From assembly GCA_002483105.1 (NCBI GenBank), contig DLHG01000001.1, forward strand, positions 263,831-327,830: DNA of 64,000 nt, read 5' to 3'. Position 1 is the first letter of the stretch, and each line of letters opens with the position of its first letter. This document shows, one piece after another, positions 61,769-64,000 of this stretch. This stretch comes from Bacteroidetes bacterium UBA7674. GTDB lineage: Bacteria > Bacteroidota > Bacteroidia > Chitinophagales > Chitinophagaceae. The position numbers were made by a program, and so were the translations under genes. The notes below the pieces were generated by a model that was given only the letters and a program-made list of their open reading frames with translations, had not been told where the DNA came from and did not search any database.

Positions 61769-64000
61769 ATGAAAAACAGGCTACTACAAAAAATGCTCAT
61801 ACCGCTTTTGGTATTGGGCTCCGGTATCCAGGCGAGCGCGCAATGTGTCTCCATCAATTGTCCGGCAAATATCAACGTAAACAATACTCCGGGCAGCTGC
61901 GGTGCAGTGGTGAATTACACGCCACCAGTAGGCACTACTACTTGTTCCAGTACTGTTACTTTCAACTATACAGGTGCTATCGTTAACTGGACAGTACCTG
62001 CAGGGGTAACTTCTGTAACTATCGAGGCGCGTGGCGCACGTGGTGGAAATAGTACAAGCTCCACAATTCCTTCAGGTCTTGGAGCAGTCTTGACAGGAAC
62101 TTTTACAGTAACACCAGGACAGGTACTAAAAATACTTGTTGGTGAACAACCTTCTCTCACTACTGGATCCGGAAACGGTGGTGGTGGTGGCACTTTCGTA
62201 ACCACAATCACTAATACTCCTTTAATTGTTGCAGGCGGCGGTGGCGGCAGTGCGTCTACCACAGATTCTCCCGAAAAACATGGCAATATCAGCACAACCG
62301 GTGGCACAGGTGCTGCAGGCGGCGGTCTGGGTGGCTCTGCAGGGTCTGGCGGGAGCATTGGCACTGTGGGATTTCAGTCCGGTGCAGGTGGCGGCTTGCT
62401 AACCGATGGCGCGCAAGGCTGGACCAGCGGAACAGGTGGCTTTGCCTTCGTTAACGGTGGTGCAGGAGCACCTACTAATTCTCCCGCCCGTGGCGGATTC
62501 GGTGGCGGCGGTTCCGGTTCCAGCTATGTAGTTGGTGGCGGTGGCGGTGGCTACTCAGGTGGCGGTTCAGGTGGAAACTCTTCGGCCGGTGTCGGCGGTG
62601 GCGGTGCATCGTATAATGCGGGCACTAATCAAACCAATACAGCCGGTATCAACACCGGTCACGGCTCTGTTATCATTACGATACCAACTTCCCTTACCAC
62701 TACACAAACTGCAGGCCTTCCCAGCGGTGCTACATTCCCTATAGGTACCACTACTAATACTTATTCTGTAACCGATGGCACTAACACCACTACATGCTCT
62801 TTCACTGTTACAGTTACTGATAATGAATTCCCTACACTCAACTGCCCCGCTAACATCACAGTGAACAACACTCCGGGTACTTGCGGCGCGGTAGTAAACT
62901 ATACAGCTCCTGTTGGCGTTGACAACTGCCCGGGCACTACTACGGTACAGAATTCAGGTTTGGCTAGTGGCGCTACTTTCCCAATAGGTACCACTACTAA
63001 CATTTATACTGCCACCGATGCAGCAGGACATGCAACTCCTTGTTCTTTCACGGTAACTGTGGTAGACAATGAACAACCAACCATCGTCTGCCCTACCACG
63101 ATTTTTGCCAACACCGATGCCGGTGTTTGCGGTGCAATTGTTACTTATACCACTCCGGTGGGTACTGACAACTGCCCGGGCGCTGCTACTTCTTATGTTG
63201 GTGGCGGACTTAGTGGTGACTTCTATCCTACAGGCACAAGCACTATTTCTTACCAGGTAGTTGATAATGCGGGACTCATCGGTACTTGCAGCTTCAACAT
63301 CACTGTTACAGACAATGAAGACCCTACCATACTTTGCCCTACGGATGTCAGCACTTGCGTTCCGTTGGTCAACAATATTGCTCCGGGTACTTCTGCTGAT
63401 AATTGCGGCGTAGCTTCTATTGCTTTTGCTACTACAGGTGCTACTACACTTTCAGGCGCTACTGATGCCAGCGGTCAGACTTTCAATGTGGGTACTACAA
63501 ACGTAGTGTACACAGCTACTGATGCTGCAGGAAATACAGGTACTTGTGATTTTGATGTAGTGATCGTTGCACCTACCAATACTCTGGCAGGCGCATCAGG
63601 CACTACTGAAAGCAACATCGTCAATATTAACGGTACAACGGATGCACTAAATACTGATTGCGACCTGATAGCTACTATTGTTCCTTCTGGTGTAGCTCCT
63701 GTTTCAGGTAATGCCAACTTCAGTGTGACAATTGATCCTACAGTAAGCAATTACTTCGGACAATCTTACCTGCAGCGTCACTTTGATATAGAACCAACTA
63801 CTAACCCTGCTACTGCTACAGGCACTGTTACACTGTATGCTTTACAGTCAGAGTTTGATGCTTTCAATGCTGCCCAGGCTCCGGGATATCTGCTGATGCC
63901 TACAGGTGGTGTTGATAACGGCGTGATCAAGATCACTCAGTATCATGGAACCGGAACTGCTCCGGGCAACTACACAGGCTCTACAGAGGTGATCACTCCG
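61769..64000 (+). CDS. HYR-repeat surface protein with inserted glycine-rich domain, 3' end outside window
   Basis: 744 codons are open from the ATG at 61769 to the right edge. A signal peptide (MKNRLLQKMLIPLLVLGSGI) ends before QCVSINCPANINV, the start of the first HYR (hyalin) repeat. HYR 1 is interrupted by a glycine-rich jelly-roll-like domain (about 61957-62690): YTGAIVNWTVPAGVTSVTIE, VTPGQVLKILVGEQP, then runs of GGGGG and a SSYVVGGGGGG stretch. HYR 1 then resumes (GLPSGATFPIGTTTNTY), followed by two more HYR repeats (LNCPANITVNNTPGTCGAVV; VCPTTIFANTDAGVCGAIV) and by less regular beta repeats. The repeats bind or space on surfaces and are often T9SS cargo. The C-terminal domain is outside the window. 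Confidence 0.85.
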   Translation, partial: MKNRLLQKMLIPLLVLGSGIQASAQCVSINCPANINVNNTPGSCGAVVNYTPPVGTTTCSSTVTFNYTGAIVNWTVPAGVTSVTIEARGARGGNSTSSTIPSGLGAVLTGTFTVTPGQVLKILVGEQPSLTTGSGNGGGGGTFVTTITNTPLIVAGGGGGSASTTDSPEKHGNISTTGGTGAAGGGLGGSAGSGGSIGTVGFQSGAGGGLLTDGAQGWTSGTGGFAFVNGGAGAPTNSPARGGFGGGGSGSSYVVGGGGGGYSGGGSGGNSSAGVGGGGASYNAGTNQTNTAGINTGHGSVIITIPTSLTTTQTAGLPSGATFPIGTTTNTYSVTDGTNTTTCSFTVTVTDNEFPTLNCPANITVNNTPGTCGAVVNYTAPVGVDNCPGTTTVQNSGLASGATFPIGTTTNIYTATDAAGHATPCSFTVTVVDNEQPTIVCPTTIFANTDAGVCGAIVTYTTPVGTDNCPGAATSYVGGGLSGDFYPTGTSTISYQVVDNAGLIGTCSFNITVTDNEDPTILCPTDVSTCVPLVNNIAPGTSADNCGVASIAFATTGATTLSGATDASGQTFNVGTTNVVYTATDAAGNTGTCDFDVVIVAPTNTLAGASGTTESNIVNINGTTDALNTDCDLIATIVPSGVAPVSGNANFSVTIDPTVSNYFGQSYLQRHFDIEPTTNPATATGTVTLYALQSEFDAFNAAQAPGYLLMPTGGVDNGVIKITQYHGTGTAPGNYTGSTEVITP

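Noticed and set aside
61966..62364. 132-codon minus-strand Pro-rich ORF
   Set aside because: It is the complement of the glycine-rich coding region; the poly-Pro runs are a by-product.
1..64000. CRISPR array, rRNA operon or insertion sequence other than the RAYT
   Set aside because: I saw no regularly spaced identical repeats with unique spacers, no rRNA-like sequence and no complete transposase gene apart from the RAYT.

Overview
The window looks like a chromosomal segment of a Bacteroidota bacterium, most likely Chitinophagales/Chitinophagaceae-like. Reasons: several large secreted proteins end in a type IX secretion (T9SS, Por) sorting domain; gldE sits beside ssb and mutY; there is an exbB-exbD-exbD-tonB operon and a DUF4270 lipoprotein next to glmS; many lipoproteins are short; start codons lack clear Shine-Dalgarno sequences; and Bacteroidota-type -7 promoter boxes (TAnnTTTG) occur. 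G+C is moderate. No database search was run; families were assigned by reading motifs.

Layout. 1-7760 is an accessory island: a very large Tc-toxin A-like gene that runs off the left edge, a truncated tyrosine-recombinase remnant, and tRNA-Lys, whose 3' end faces the island. 7.9-9.4 kb holds two small orphan genes and a helically phased TACCG array. 9.4-13.1 kb is a plus-strand operon of small exported proteins (CxGKC protein, CDVCGG beta-barrel, MbnP-like lipoprotein, YHS lipoprotein) that suggests copper or other metal handling. 13.4-21.0 kb has a small unknown gene and two large T9SS cargo proteins. 21.4-24.6 kb is gldE-ssb-mutY. 24.7-27.7 kb holds a transketolase N subunit, a RelA/SpoT-domain gene broken by one in-frame stop, and a membrane/SRPBCC protein. 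27.9-31.1 kb is the TonB energising operon, with a 7-bp periodic array between the two exbD genes. 31.4-33.8 kb is ppa, a half-size TauE/SafE and asnS.

33.8-34.5 kb is a REP-associated tyrosine transposase (RAYT) with its own REP-like units before, inside and at the end of the gene. 34.5-43.1 kb has a GT-C-like membrane protein, a 54-aa membrane protein, an acyl-CoA dehydrogenase, a methyltransferase, a DUF5117-type zinc protease and a secreted propeller-CHAP-T9SS protein. 43.1-47.1 kb is a compact type III polyketide cluster (PKS, methyltransferase, FAD oxidoreductase, divergent UbiA-like prenyltransferase). 47.1-52.3 kb has a sorbosone-dehydrogenase-like protein, a TonB-dependent receptor and a REC-PAS signalling protein that keeps a kinase-type His but has no ATPase domain. 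52.4-61.6 kb is mainly housekeeping: a frameshifted small gene, metK, glmS, DUF4270, glycogen synthase, panC, an unknown membrane protein and pyk. 61.8 kb to the right edge is the start of a large HYR-repeat adhesin-like protein with a glycine-rich domain inserted into its first HYR repeat.

How it fits together: the ExbB/ExbD/TonB complex would energise receptors such as the one at 48.4 kb. The T9SS (not itself in the window, apart from the associated gldE) would export the cargo at 14-21, 40.8-43.1 and 61.8+ kb. The most notable accessory systems are the Tc toxin island, the MbnP-containing operon, the type III PKS cluster and the RAYT/REP unit.
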